From DATBJG01 sp963790545 (lineage in GTDB: Bacteria > Acidobacteriota > Vicinamibacteria > Vicinamibacterales > JAMQPK01), in contig CAWBPA010000021.1 in the NCBI GenBank assembly GCA_963790545.1, positions 310,001 to 374,000 of the forward strand: 64,000 nucleotides of DNA. The letters are read 5' to 3'. Below, piece by piece: positions 35,653-45,471 of the stretch; within the stretch, counting starts at the first letter, position 1, and each line of letters opens with the position of its first letter. Both the position numbers and the translations under genes were made by a program. The notes beneath the pieces are model-generated. The model had not been told where the DNA came from and did not search any database. It saw only the letters and a list, made by a program, of their open reading frames with translations.

Positions 35653-37290
35653 TTATCCCACGTACTCCCACTTCGTACTTCGGCTGCTGACACGAAGAGC
35701 CAGCAGCCGCTCGATCCCCACCGACACCATCGCCACGGCCACGACGAAAAACGCCGTGCGCAGGGCGCTTGGATAGATGAAGCGGCTGACCATCATCAAC
35801 AGGGGCACGGACAACACAGTCTGGATCAACGCGGTCATGAACATCACGACCGTTCGCTCCCCCTTCTGCATGGGTTTCGAAAACGGCAGATTGGGATCGA
35901 AGAACACCGTCATCTGCAGGAAGAGGTGGCTGAATAAGGCGAGGACGAGTACGTGCACGGCCACGTGCACCGGATTACGGAAGCGGTAGAGAAAGATCGC
36001 CGCCATCAAACCAAGATACGGCAGGACGAACGACGCCATGACGAACCACTTCGTCGAGAGGACGAGGCGAGCAGTGTCGGCGGGACAGGTAAAGAAGATC
36101 CACGACGCGCGGTAGGCGTCGCTTCTGGTCAGATAGGCTTGAATGATCGTGGGAAACAGGAGCACCGCCAGGTACACGATGGCATCCTGGGCCATGTCCG
36201 GCTGCGCCTCGAACGGATCGAGGATCGCACCCTGTCGAATACCCGAATACAGGTAAAAGATCGTCAACGGGACGATCCCCAGCACCCCGAGTCGAAACTT
36301 CTGATCGTGCTTGAATTGGGCCCGAATCAGCAGGGAGACCGCTCGCGCTTCGTCGCGAGCGAACCAGACGCCGGCCCGACGTGTCGCCGATGCGGCCATG
36401 ATCGGTTCGCTGGCCGTAATGAGCCCGCCGAGCCGCTCGGCATAGTCGAGCGACAAACGCCCTGATGCCGCTCCGAGGAGCAGGCCCAGCACAGCCACGG
36501 TTAACACCGTCGCCCCGATCTCGGCGGGACCAATGCGTCCGGTTGCGAGATCCAGATAGCTGGCGAACCAGCTTGCGGGATGCACGAACAACCACGGCGT
36601 TCGGTGCAACGCCTTCAACACGCTTTGATCGTCGAACAGCGGCCCGATGATGGCGATGCCCCCGTACACGAGAAACGACATCACGACCTGCACGTACGTC
36701 AGCGCGCGCTTCAACCGGTATGCTGATACCACTCGAAGGATGGACGCGTAGGAAACGAGGATTGCGAGTGCGGTCGCGATGCTGGTCCCATAAATCGCCA
36801 GGATCGCGGATACCCCGAGGATCGGATTAAATCCGCGGGCCAGGAACCCGTAGACCAGCATCGACGGCAGGCCAAACGCCGTTGTCATGGCTGTCGTGTA
36901 GACAATCACGTTCGTCAGCCGTGCCGCAAAGTACGTTCGCGACGAGATCGGCTGAAAGGCAAGGATGAGATAGTCGTCCGGCGATGTGATGACCGACTGG
37001 TAGTCCAGAAGCAGGGTCGTGCCCACGATAAACATGACGAACGTGAGCACCAGTACCCCACTGAGAAACACATCCTCGATGACTGCCGCAAGAAACGCGA
37101 ACAGGCTCCCCATCACCATGTAGAGGATGATCGGGGCAATAAACTTCCCGAAGCTTCCTTGACCCTGATTGTTGTAGGCCGACCCGCCAAGACCCGTCGT
37201 ACGGAAGTCGAGCTTCAGAGCCGTGCGCACGAGGATGCGCCATTGCTGGTAGTCGACGCCCATCGCCTCCCACCACCATCGCCACATCAC
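35653..37290 (-). CDS. ABC exporter permease, large multi-span protein
   Basis: An intact 545-residue protein with about 12 predicted membrane helices in two halves, split by a cytoplasmic loop around 290-330. The first residues are tryptophan-rich (M-W-R-W-W-W-E-A-M). It resembles the large putative ABC-exporter permeases found next to CcmA-like ATPases in Acidobacteriota. Cargo unknown. It overlaps the ATPase gene stop by four bases, and the winged-helix/TPR regulator precedes both, so the three are one operon. Confidence 0.87.
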   Translation of the reverse strand: MMWRWWWEAMGVDYQQWRILVRTALKLDFRTTGLGGSAYNNQGQGSFGKFIAPIILYMVMGSLFAFLAAVIEDVFLSGVLVLTFVMFIVGTTLLLDYQSVITSPDDYLILAFQPISSRTYFAARLTNVIVYTTAMTTAFGLPSMLVYGFLARGFNPILGVSAILAIYGTSIATALAILVSYASILRVVSAYRLKRALTYVQVVMSFLVYGGIAIIGPLFDDQSVLKALHRTPWLFVHPASWFASYLDLATGRIGPAEIGATVLTVAVLGLLLGAASGRLSLDYAERLGGLITASEPIMAASATRRAGVWFARDEARAVSLLIRAQFKHDQKFRLGVLGIVPLTIFYLYSGIRQGAILDPFEAQPDMAQDAIVYLAVLLFPTIIQAYLTRSDAYRASWIFFTCPADTARLVLSTKWFVMASFVLPYLGLMAAIFLYRFRNPVHVAVHVLVLALFSHLFLQMTVFFDPNLPFSKPMQKGERTVVMFMTALIQTVLSVPLLMMVSRFIYPSALRTAFFVVAVAMVSVGIERLLALRVSSRSTKWEYVG

Positions 37291-38054
37291 GCGCGCTCCA
37301 ACGCCGCCAGGAACTCCGCCGTCACACCGGTCGCATCGCGTACGCCCGTGAGCGTGCTGAACGCCGCCTCGAGCGTGCCGGTGCCCGTCGCGCGGGAGAT
37401 TTCGTCGCCGGTGCCTTCAATGACCTTGCGCCCTCCGTTGATGATGACAATCCGCGTACACACGCGCTCGACCACTTCGAGAATGTGCGAACAGAACAGG
37501 ATGGTTTTCTTCTGCGCGGCAAGCCGCCTGAGCAGTTCCTTGACGATCAGCGCGGCGTTGGCATCCAGGCCGGACAGGGGCTCGTCCAGGAACAAGACGT
37601 CCGGCCGATGAATCAATGCGGCCGCCAGCACCACCTTTTGCTTCATACCCTTCGAGTATTCGGTGACACGCTGGTTCCGTACTGCGGAGAGATCGAACAG
37701 CTCCAGCAGTTCGTCAATGCGCGTGGCGGCCACCGCGGGCGCGATGTGATGGAGACAGGCCACCAGCTCGAGGTACTCGGCGGCCGAGAGGTTGTCGTAC
37801 ATCGCCCCGGATTCGGGGACGTACCCGATTCGGCGCTTCACTTCCAGGGGATGAGCGGTGACATCGAAGCCCGCGACTTCGGCCCGCCCGGCCGTTGGCC
37901 GAATCATGCCGGTCAGGATCTTTACCGTGGTCGACTTGCCCGCGCCGTTGGGGCCAAGGAAGCCCAGAATCTCGCCCGGCTCAACGCGCAGGCTGAGATC
38001 GGACAGCGCGATCTTGTCTCCAAACGAACGAGTCAGACCCTCGGCAAGAATCAC
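37287..38054 (-). CDS. ABC exporter ATP-binding protein (CcmA-like)
   Basis: A 255-residue nucleotide-binding subunit: Walker A G-P-N-G-A-G-K-S-T-T, signature Y-S-K-G-M-K-Q-K, Walker B V-L-F-L-D-E-P-L-S-G-L-D, and the H-loop F-C-S-H. The start GTG at 38054 overlaps the regulator stop (GTGA), and its stop overlaps the permease start; the longer frame to 38144 is rejected because it runs into the regulator gene. The short length and overlap with a large permease indicate an exporter. Confidence 0.92.
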   Translation of the reverse strand: MILAEGLTRSFGDKIALSDLSLRVEPGEILGFLGPNGAGKSTTVKILTGMIRPTAGRAEVAGFDVTAHPLEVKRRIGYVPESGAMYDNLSAAEYLELVACLHHIAPAVAATRIDELLELFDLSAVRNQRVTEYSKGMKQKVVLAAALIHRPDVLFLDEPLSGLDANAALIVKELLRRLAAQKKTILFCSHILEVVERVCTRIVIINGGRKVIEGTGDEISRATGTGTLEAAFSTLTGVRDATGVTAEFLAALERA

Positions 38055-39625
38055 CGCGCACGCTCGGCGAGGCGCGCCAGCACCCGCTGAAATCCAGGCT
38101 CGTTGTTCAGCCGTGCAAACAACGGCTCGACCGGAATAGTCCATCCTGCAAGGCCAGGCGGCGCCTCGGCAAGAAACTGGTCGAGCGTCGCAATCGCCTC
38201 CGCCTGACGTCCTGAGACAACGTGCGCGAACGCGGTCACCATCGAAGCTTCCATCGTCCGGTCATTCGCACGCAGCGCCTCGAGGGCGCGCTCCGCGCGG
38301 TCGAACGCCGATGCCGCTTCTTTCTTATGGCCACCGCGTCGATACGCCTCGACCAGTCCGACGAGTGACCGTGCATGCTCCGGAAGAAATTCGAGCGCGC
38401 GGCCGAACATGCGGGCGGCTGCGACCGTGTTGCCCTCCTGCAAGAAGGTAAAGCCCTGCCCGTTGTACGCTCGAATCGAATAGTCCGCCGCGTAGATCTC
38501 GCCCCCGGCTGAAGTCAGTTCCCGCTCAAACTCGGCTCGGGCCCCCAACAGATCACCGGATGCCAGGCGCGTGAGACCGAGCAACCAGTGGAGTCCCCTT
38601 CCCGGGAATCGATCCGTTCGCACCTGTTGATCCTCGTGCATCAACCCCTGCCGGAGCGCCTCTTCCGCCAGCGCCAGACGACCCCGGGCCACGTGGACCA
38701 TCGCGATGAAAAAGTAGGTGTATGCAAGTGCCGGATAACGCTCGCGCACACGATCAAAACACTCGAGCCGCTCATCACCCCACGCCGCGAGACCAAGCCG
38801 GAACAGATGACGCCAGTTACCCGGCTCCAGCATCACGGCGCGGCGGCCGGCCGTCACTGCGTCGACCGTACGTTCGGCGCTCACCAGAAACATTGCGAGC
38901 GCCGCGTGGGCCTCCGCCAGGTTCGGGTCGAGCTCGATGGCCCGCTGCACATCGACAATGGCCGCACGGAGCTCGCCCTGATCCGGAGGGTTCTGCGCCC
39001 TCGAGGCCTCGTAGCGCCAGAATCGGGCGTGCGCACGTCCCACGTAGGCAGGCGCGTAGCGAGGATCGAGAGCAATCGCTCGGTTGAAATCCACCATGGC
39101 CGCGGGCACGAGCGCTGGGTCGAGCGCCTCCAATTTGATTTGGCCATCGGTCAGCGCCCGGTGCGCGTCAACGTTCGACGTTTCCTGCACGCCGGTCGAA
39201 CTGGTCGAGCTGCCACCCGTGGACGCATGCCAGGCACGCAGGAATGGGAGGAACATCGAGTCGACCAAGGGGGAGGGCGGACTTGGTGCTCCCAGGCTGG
39301 CCGTGGCGTCGACCGCAGCCACGAACCGATAGCCGCGTCTGGCCACCGTCTGGATGTAGCGCGGCGCGCCAGCGCGGTCGCCCAGCGCCTGGCGCACATC
39401 AGAGACCACCTGGGTCAGGGCGTTGTCGGAAATTGCGACGTCCGGCCAGAGAGCCGCGAGAATCTCGTCTTTCGACACGAGCGCCGCAGGTCGCGACGCC
39501 AGGAGAAACAGGAGATCGAGCGCTTTGGGACCGAGCGGCACCGGCTGCCCCTCATGCAGCAGACGAAAGCCGGCGGCGTCGAGCAGGAACGGCCCGAAAC
39601 GATAATCCGAGGTCGGTCGGCTCAT
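38051..39625 (-). CDS. Winged-helix (OmpR/PhoB-type) transcriptional regulator with TPR domain
   Basis: An intact 524-residue protein. Residues 1-100 form an OmpR/PhoB-type winged helix (F-L-L-D, G-P-K-A-L-D-L-L-F-L-L-A, then R-R-G-Y-R-F-V-A at the wing), as in CadC-type regulators but without a receiver domain. From about 145 to the end it has tetratricopeptide-like repeats (G-R-A-H-A-R-F-W; L-A-E-A-H-A-A-L-A). No membrane helix is obvious, so the signal is probably cytoplasmic. The gene overlaps the ABC ATPase gene it precedes, so the regulator may control or be controlled with that exporter. Confidence 0.9.
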   Translation of the reverse strand: MSRPTSDYRFGPFLLDAAGFRLLHEGQPVPLGPKALDLLFLLASRPAALVSKDEILAALWPDVAISDNALTQVVSDVRQALGDRAGAPRYIQTVARRGYRFVAAVDATASLGAPSPPSPLVDSMFLPFLRAWHASTGGSSTSSTGVQETSNVDAHRALTDGQIKLEALDPALVPAAMVDFNRAIALDPRYAPAYVGRAHARFWRYEASRAQNPPDQGELRAAIVDVQRAIELDPNLAEAHAALAMFLVSAERTVDAVTAGRRAVMLEPGNWRHLFRLGLAAWGDERLECFDRVRERYPALAYTYFFIAMVHVARGRLALAEEALRQGLMHEDQQVRTDRFPGRGLHWLLGLTRLASGDLLGARAEFERELTSAGGEIYAADYSIRAYNGQGFTFLQEGNTVAAARMFGRALEFLPEHARSLVGLVEAYRRGGHKKEAASAFDRAERALEALRANDRTMEASMVTAFAHVVSGRQAEAIATLDQFLAEAPPGLAGWTIPVEPLFARLNNEPGFQRVLARLAERAR

Positions 39626-39706
39626 CCTCGCTGAAACATATTAACGACGTTCCTTTCGACCTTCCTCGATTTCCTGTCCACCTCTCTGCAATCTTGTCTT
39701 GCCTTT

Positions 39707-39738
39707 CTGCAATTCTGCAATCCTGCAATTCTGCAATT
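39707..39738. repeat. CTGCAATT tandem octamers in a divergent promoter region
   Basis: Four head-to-tail copies of CTGCAATT/C, with related TCTGCAAT sequence at 39685-39692. They lie in the 133-base gap between the divergent regulator and M16 genes, 20 bases upstream of the M16 start. No clear promoter boxes were found beside them. Confidence 0.85.
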
Positions 39739-39758
39739 CGCTGGGATAAGATGCCGTC

Positions 39759-41120
39759 ATGCGCTCAGTCCTTCTCATCCTTGCTGCACTCTTTGGCGCG
39801 TGGTCCGCTCGTCCGCTGGCGCAGACACCGCAGCCGGCCAGCATGGCGTTGTCGGTGCCGTATTCACAGTTCACGCTGACGAACGGGCTTCACGTGATTC
39901 TGCACGAAGACCATACCGTCCCGATGGTATCGGTGAACGTGTGGTACCACGTCGGGTCGGCCAACGAGCGCCCAGGTCGAACGGGCTTCGCACACCTGTT
40001 CGAGCATCTGATGTTCGAGGGTTCCAAGAATGTTCAAGAAGGTGAATTCGACACGCTGCTCGAGAGTGCCGGGGGCAGCAACAACGGTTCGACAAACAAT
40101 GACCGGACGAACTATTTCATCGATGTCCCGTCGAATGCGCTCGAGCTGGCGCTCTTCCTCGAATCCGATCGCATGGCGTATCTACTGGACACCATGACGC
40201 CACAGCGCGTCAACGGTCAGCGCGACGTCGTCAAGAACGAGCGGCGGCAGAGTTACGAGAACGCGCCGTACGGCATGGCAGCAATCATCCTCAACGAGAT
40301 GCTGTATCCGAAGAATCATCCGTATCATTGGCCGACCATCGGCTACATGGAAGATCTCACCGCCGCCGGTCACGATGACGTGATCGAATTCTTTCGCAAG
40401 TACTACGTCCCAAACAATGCCAGCCTGGTGATTGCAGGCGACATCAACCCGGCCGAGACGCGAACGCTGGTCGAGAAGTGGTTCGGCGATGTGCCGCGCG
40501 GCAATCCTGTCGAGCCGGTGGTGGCACCAGCGTCGATGCCGACAAAAGTCGAACGTCGCACGATCACCGATCGTGTTCAGCTTCCGCGGCTCTTTCTAGT
40601 CTGGATTACACCGCCCTCGTATGCGCCCGGAGACGCGGCGCTCGATGTCCTGTCGAGCGTTCTGACGGGCGGAAAGAATTCACGACTGTACAAGCGACTG
40701 GTCTACGACATGCAGATTGCGCAAAGTGTGTCGGCTGCCCAGCAATCCGGACGTCTGGCGTCTGAATTCGTCATTGATGTCATCGCGCGGCCGGGCCATA
40801 CGATCGAGGAACTGCAGAAGGTCATCGACGAGGAACTCGAGAAGCTGAAGGCGGCCCCTCCAGACGTGCGCGAGGTCGAGCGCGCTTTCAACCAGATCGA
40901 GGCATCGTTTTACGGGCAGATGGAGCGTGTGGGCAGCTACAACGGTAAGGCCGACCAGCTCAATGCCTACTACGCCTTCACGGGCAATCCAGACTATTTT
41001 GCGGAGGACCTGGCGCGATATCGCGCGCTTGCACCGTCGGACATTCAAGCAATCGCGCAGCGCTTCCTGCCGATCGATCGACGAATCGAGCTCGTGGTGA
41101 TGCCAGAAGCCGCGAAATGA
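39759..41120 (+). CDS. Exported M16 zinc protease, catalytic subunit
   Basis: An intact 453-residue peptidase with signal peptide (about 1-21). The inverted zinc motif is H79-L-F-E82-H83, with the third ligand probably E161 in N-E-R-R-Q. The C-terminal half is the second M16 domain. Such enzymes (pitrilysin/PqqL type) cut peptides in the periplasm. The partner gene overlaps its stop by four bases. Unlike the partner, this subunit carries all catalytic residues. Confidence 0.93.
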   Translation: MRSVLLILAALFGAWSARPLAQTPQPASMALSVPYSQFTLTNGLHVILHEDHTVPMVSVNVWYHVGSANERPGRTGFAHLFEHLMFEGSKNVQEGEFDTLLESAGGSNNGSTNNDRTNYFIDVPSNALELALFLESDRMAYLLDTMTPQRVNGQRDVVKNERRQSYENAPYGMAAIILNEMLYPKNHPYHWPTIGYMEDLTAAGHDDVIEFFRKYYVPNNASLVIAGDINPAETRTLVEKWFGDVPRGNPVEPVVAPASMPTKVERRTITDRVQLPRLFLVWITPPSYAPGDAALDVLSSVLTGGKNSRLYKRLVYDMQIAQSVSAAQQSGRLASEFVIDVIARPGHTIEELQKVIDEELEKLKAAPPDVREVERAFNQIEASFYGQMERVGSYNGKADQLNAYYAFTGNPDYFAEDLARYRALAPSDIQAIAQRFLPIDRRIELVVMPEAAK

Positions 41121-42568
41121 CAAGTCGACCATTCTGCGTTCTTGTCGGGATGATCGGGCTTTTCGTCGCCACACTGACGGCGCAAGTCCAAATACCCGAT
41201 CGCAGTAAGGCTCCCGTGCCGGGACCACCACCGGTCCTGCGCGTGCCTCCTGTCATGAAGCGCGCGCTCTCCAACGGCCTACCGGTGTGGGTCGTCGAAG
41301 TGCACGAGGTTCCTGTGGTCGCTTTGAGCCTGGTCGTCCGATCGGGTAGTTCGGCCGACCCAGTCGGTAAGTTCGGCGTCGCAAGTTTCGCGGCGGCTAT
41401 GCTTGACGAAGGGGCGGGAACCCGGAGCGCGCTCGAGCTGGCCGACTCCGTTGACTACCTCGGCGCGTCGTTGACGACCTCGAGCTCGTTCGACGCATCG
41501 AGTGTCCGACTCGAGGTGCCGATTGCTCGGCTTGCCGACGCTTTGCCGATCGTGGCCGACGTCGCTTTGCGGCCGGCGTTTCCACAAAAGGAGCTGGAGC
41601 GGATTCGTGAGGAACGACTGACGGCGTTGTTGCAGGCCCGAGATGATCCCGCGTCAATCGCTGCTGCGGCACTTCCCCGCCTCGTGTACGGAACGAGCCA
41701 TCGTTACGGGACACTCGCTGTCGGGGCGCCCGAGACGGTCAAGAGCGTCTCGGCCGGGGATCTGAAGGATTTTCATGCGGCGCACTATCGGCCTGACAAC
41801 GCGGCGCTGATTGTCGTCGGCGACGTCACGACCGATGCCGTGGTACCCCTGCTCGAGGGCGCGTTCGGTCGATGGAACAATCCCCCCGGGCCGAAGCCGA
41901 CCGTGGCGGTGCCGCCAGCGCCGCAGCTCGCCACACGACGTGTGTTTCTGATCGACAAGCCCGGCGCCGCGCAGTCGCAGATTCGCATCGGAGCGGTTGG
42001 CGTCCCTCGGTCAACACCGGACTACTTTGCGATCGAGGTCACGAACACCGTTCTCGGTGGATCCTTTACTTCAAGGCTGAATCAGAATCTCCGAGAAGAG
42101 CACGGGTATTCGTACGGGGCTCGCTCTGGATTCGATATGCGTTTGACGGCGGGTCCGTTCCAGGCAGCGGCCGGCGTGCAGACCGACAAGACGGCTGAAG
42201 CGCTGAAGGAGTTCTTCATCGAGCTCGACGGGATTCGAAAACCCATTCCCGCCGACGAGCTGAGCAAGGCGAAGAACTACGTGGCTCTTGCCTTCCCGGC
42301 GGAATTCGAGACAACGGCAGATATTTCGCGGCGTCTCGAAGAGGCGCTTCTCTACAACCTACCGGACGATTACTTCGCGTCCTACATTCCAAGAGTTCAG
42401 GCCGTGACAGCCGCTGAGACCCAGCGCACAGCTGAAAAGTACATCCAGCCGGACAAGATGGCGGTCGTCGTGGTCGGCGATGCAAAGATCATCGCGGGGC
42501 CAATCAAGGCGCTGAATCTTGGACCGATGCGTCTCGTTCCTCTTGCCGAAGTCATGGGGACCCCGTAA
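41117..42568 (+). CDS. Exported M16-family protein without the zinc motif (partner subunit)
   Basis: An intact 483-residue homologue of the preceding protease, with a signal sequence (about 1-24). At the site of the zinc motif it reads F-A-A-A-M-L-D-E-G, so the ligands are missing. The C-terminal half instead has L-R-E-E-H-G-Y-S-Y-G-A-R-S, the arginine/tyrosine pair used for substrate binding in heterodimeric M16 enzymes. It is thus the non-catalytic half of a heterodimer, as in mitochondrial processing peptidase-like pairs. Confidence 0.92.
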   Translation: MTSRPFCVLVGMIGLFVATLTAQVQIPDRSKAPVPGPPPVLRVPPVMKRALSNGLPVWVVEVHEVPVVALSLVVRSGSSADPVGKFGVASFAAAMLDEGAGTRSALELADSVDYLGASLTTSSSFDASSVRLEVPIARLADALPIVADVALRPAFPQKELERIREERLTALLQARDDPASIAAAALPRLVYGTSHRYGTLAVGAPETVKSVSAGDLKDFHAAHYRPDNAALIVVGDVTTDAVVPLLEGAFGRWNNPPGPKPTVAVPPAPQLATRRVFLIDKPGAAQSQIRIGAVGVPRSTPDYFAIEVTNTVLGGSFTSRLNQNLREEHGYSYGARSGFDMRLTAGPFQAAAGVQTDKTAEALKEFFIELDGIRKPIPADELSKAKNYVALAFPAEFETTADISRRLEEALLYNLPDDYFASYIPRVQAVTAAETQRTAEKYIQPDKMAVVVVGDAKIIAGPIKALNLGPMRLVPLAEVMGTP

Positions 42569-42646
42569 CAAAGGCCGGCGTCTCGTAGCGCCAAACTTTT
42601 TGCGCCAAGACGGTGTCAAAAGATTCGCCGAACGGTGGAGGCCACT

Positions 42647-44400
42647 ATGCGTCCCCTCACTGCGTTTCTGCTAGCCGTTTCCCTGGTTTCAATGTTCACA
42701 GATACTGCCGCCCAGCGAGACGGCGGGACTATCGGAGGAGACATCGGACCCGGCCAACCTGTCCAGGCTCCTGCCAAATCCCGGCGGCCCGGCACTTCCG
42801 CCGCGCGACCCGCGTCAGACCCAGGCGCAAGCCACGGGAACTGGCATTATCCGTGGCCGGGTCGTCAGCGCCGAAAACGGCCAACCAATCCGGCGCGCGC
42901 GTGTGATTGCCTATGGTGCAGAACTACGTGAAGGTCGCGGGACGCTGACGGACGACCAGGGCCGCTACGAGCTCAAGGAGTTGCCAACGGGGCGTTATAC
43001 GCTCAATGCGGGCAAAAGCGGGTACGTGTCACTCTCGTACGGCCAGAGGCGCCCTGTTGAAGCGCCGCGGCCACTGGGGCTGGCCGACAAGCAGGTGCTC
43101 GACAGAATTGACTTCGCCTTGCCGCGTGGTGGCGTCGTCACCGGGCGCGTGCTGGACGAGTTCGGCGAGCCCATCACGGAGGTGATGGTTCAGGTGTTGA
43201 GATTCCGGTACCTTGGTGGACAGCGACGGCTTCTCAGCGCGGGGCGGTCGTCGCAAACAGACGATCTGGGGCAGTTTCGTGTCTACGGCCTGCCGCCAGG
43301 GGAGTACTACGTGAGCGCTGGCATGTCGCCGGGAATGATGAATCAGGGGGTCAGTGGGATTTCGACCGGCTATGCCACGACGTACTTTCCTGGGACTCCC
43401 GCTCTGAGCGAGGCGCAACGCGTAACAGTCGGAGTCGGTCATGAGACGAGCAACGTTGTCTTTTCGCTTTCACCCGCTCGAACCTCGAAAATCACGGGGC
43501 GCTTGCTCAGCTCCGAGGGCAAGCCGCTCGGTGGCGTATTCCTCATGGTGCGACAACAGGTCGTCGATGGCGGAATGATGTTTGGCGGCGGCGGGGCCCG
43601 AACACGTCCGGATGGGTCTTTCGAGCTTTCGAACATCACGCCGGGTGACTATACGATCGAAGCGCGGCCGATGAATTCTGGTCCGTCACCTGTGACGGAA
43701 ATGGCTTGGGTGAACGTGACCGTGTCTGGCGAGGACATCGCGGGGCTGACACTCGTCATGTCGAAAGGCGGCGTTGCCCGGGGTCAGATTCTCTTCGACG
43801 ATGGCAAGGTGCCGCAGGGGCTCAGGCCTTCGGAGGTGCGGGTGTTCGCGAATCCACTATTTCCCTTGGGAGGGATGATGATTCCAGGCCAGGGCGGCGT
43901 GAAGGAGGATTGGAACTTTGAGATTACCGGAGTCATAGGGGAACGGCTCATTCGTGCACAAGCTCCCCCGGGCTGGGCTCTCAAATCGGTGGTTTACGAT
44001 GGTACCGATGTGACGGACCGCACGATTGACTTCGGTACAGACGGTGAGCTTGCTGGCATTCAGGTAGTCCTGACCCAACGGCAGACGACGCTGTCAGGAA
44101 GCGTTCTCGATCCGAGCGGTAACGTTCTGAAGGACTACGTCGTCGTGGTGTTTGCAGAGGACAACGTCCACTGGGTGCCGCAGACGCGATTCATCAGGAC
44201 GGGACGACCCGATCAGGATGGGCGGTTTACGATTCGTGGGTTGCCACCGGAACGGTATCTCGCCGTGGCGGTGGAGTAACTTGGAACCGGGCGAGGAGAC
44301 GAATCCTGACACGCTGGAGCAACTCAAAGCGCTGGCGACAAGCTTGTCCCTGACTGAAGGTGAGAACCGAACGGCCGATCTGAAGCTGTCTGCTTACTGA
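42647..44400 (+). CDS. Exported carboxypeptidase-regulatory-like repeat protein, frameshifted
   Basis: The joined protein is about 583 residues: signal peptide (1-23), then several beta-sandwich repeats of the CarboxypepD_reg type (G-R-V-V-S-A-E-N-G-Q-P; G-R-Y-E-L-K-E-L-P-T-G-R-Y; G-S-F-E-L-S-N-I-T-P-G-D-Y; G-R-F-T-I-R-G-L-P-P-E-R-Y). No catalytic domain; such proteins are thought to bind surfaces or polymers. Frameshifts lie between about 42780 and 42870 and near 44276 (an extra base in V-E-Y). It follows the M16 pair by 78 bases and may share its promoter. Confidence 0.87.
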
Positions 44401-44439
44401 ATTTTGGCTTTATAACTTGCGCCGCATCGAGGTCGCGCT

Positions 44440-45429
44440 ATGAAAGCCGTCTGGTTCGACAGGAAAGGTCCGGCACGTGACGTGCTGGTTGTGGGAGAGG
44501 TGCCGGATCCTGTTCCGGATGTAGGGCAGGTTCGCGTCGGCCTCAAAGTATCCGGAGTGAACCCGTCTGATACGAAGACGCGCGCCGGATTCGGCGGAAA
44601 CATGAAGATGGAATTCCCTCGAATCGTCCCTGGGCAGGATGGCGCCGGGTTCATCGACCGTGTGGGCCCAGGCGTTCCCGAATCAAGAATCGGCGAACGA
44701 GTCTGGGTGTACGAGGCTTATCGTGGGCGACCGTTCGGCACCGCAGCCGAATACGTGCTCGTGCCAGCATCGCACGCGGTGAGGTTGCCCGAGTCGATCG
44801 ATTTCGACACAGGCGCCGGCCTGGGTGTGCCAGCCATGACGTCTCATCGATGCCTCTTTGCGGATGGCGGAATCCACGGACGAACCGTGTTGATCCATGG
44901 GGGCGGCGGGGGCGTCGGCAACTCCGCCATTCAGCTCGCTCGTTGGGCCGGCGCTCGCGTGATCACCACGGTCAGCCGGCGTGAACAAGAAGCGGCCGCA
45001 CGCCAGGCAGGCGCCCACGTCATTGTGAATCGGAAGGATCAGAACGTCGCCGAGGCCGTGCGCGCCGCCACGAGCGGCCAGGGTGTCGACCGGATCGTCG
45101 ACGTCGACTTTGGACAAAATCTTCAGGCGAATATTGCCGCGCTCAAGACCGGCGGCGTGATCGCGACGTACTTCTCATCGCCGCTCGAGTCGTCGGCATT
45201 CCCAGCGCTCCCGCTGATGTGGAACTGCATTTCGGTGCAGTTCGTGCTGGTCTACACGATGTCGCAGCAGGCGCATTTCGACGCGATCCGCGACGTGACG
45301 TCGTGTTTGGAGGCCGGCCAATATCGAACGCAGGTCGGCGCGCGTTTCCGACTCGACCAGCTTGCCGATGCGCACGAGGCGCAGGATTCCGGTAAAGTCG
45401 TGGGAAAGATTCTGATTGATGTTGGGTAG
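44440..45429 (+). CDS. Zinc-independent quinone oxidoreductase (MDR family)
   Basis: An intact 329-residue medium-chain reductase. The N-terminal GroES-like domain has G-V-N-P-S-D-T-K, the nucleotide site is G-G-G-G-G-V-G-N-S-A-I-Q-L-A, and the C-terminus K-V-V-G-K-I is typical. The structural-zinc cysteines of alcohol dehydrogenases are absent, so it resembles NADPH:quinone reductases. Cytoplasmic; substrate unknown. It stands alone between the repeat protein and the next exported protein. Confidence 0.93.
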   Translation: MKAVWFDRKGPARDVLVVGEVPDPVPDVGQVRVGLKVSGVNPSDTKTRAGFGGNMKMEFPRIVPGQDGAGFIDRVGPGVPESRIGERVWVYEAYRGRPFGTAAEYVLVPASHAVRLPESIDFDTGAGLGVPAMTSHRCLFADGGIHGRTVLIHGGGGGVGNSAIQLARWAGARVITTVSRREQEAAARQAGAHVIVNRKDQNVAEAVRAATSGQGVDRIVDVDFGQNLQANIAALKTGGVIATYFSSPLESSAFPALPLMWNCISVQFVLVYTMSQQAHFDAIRDVTSCLEAGQYRTQVGARFRLDQLADAHEAQDSGKVVGKILIDVG

Positions 45430-45471
45430 ACCGATGAAGGCCTTACCACTGTGTTAAACGGGAGGCACGAG

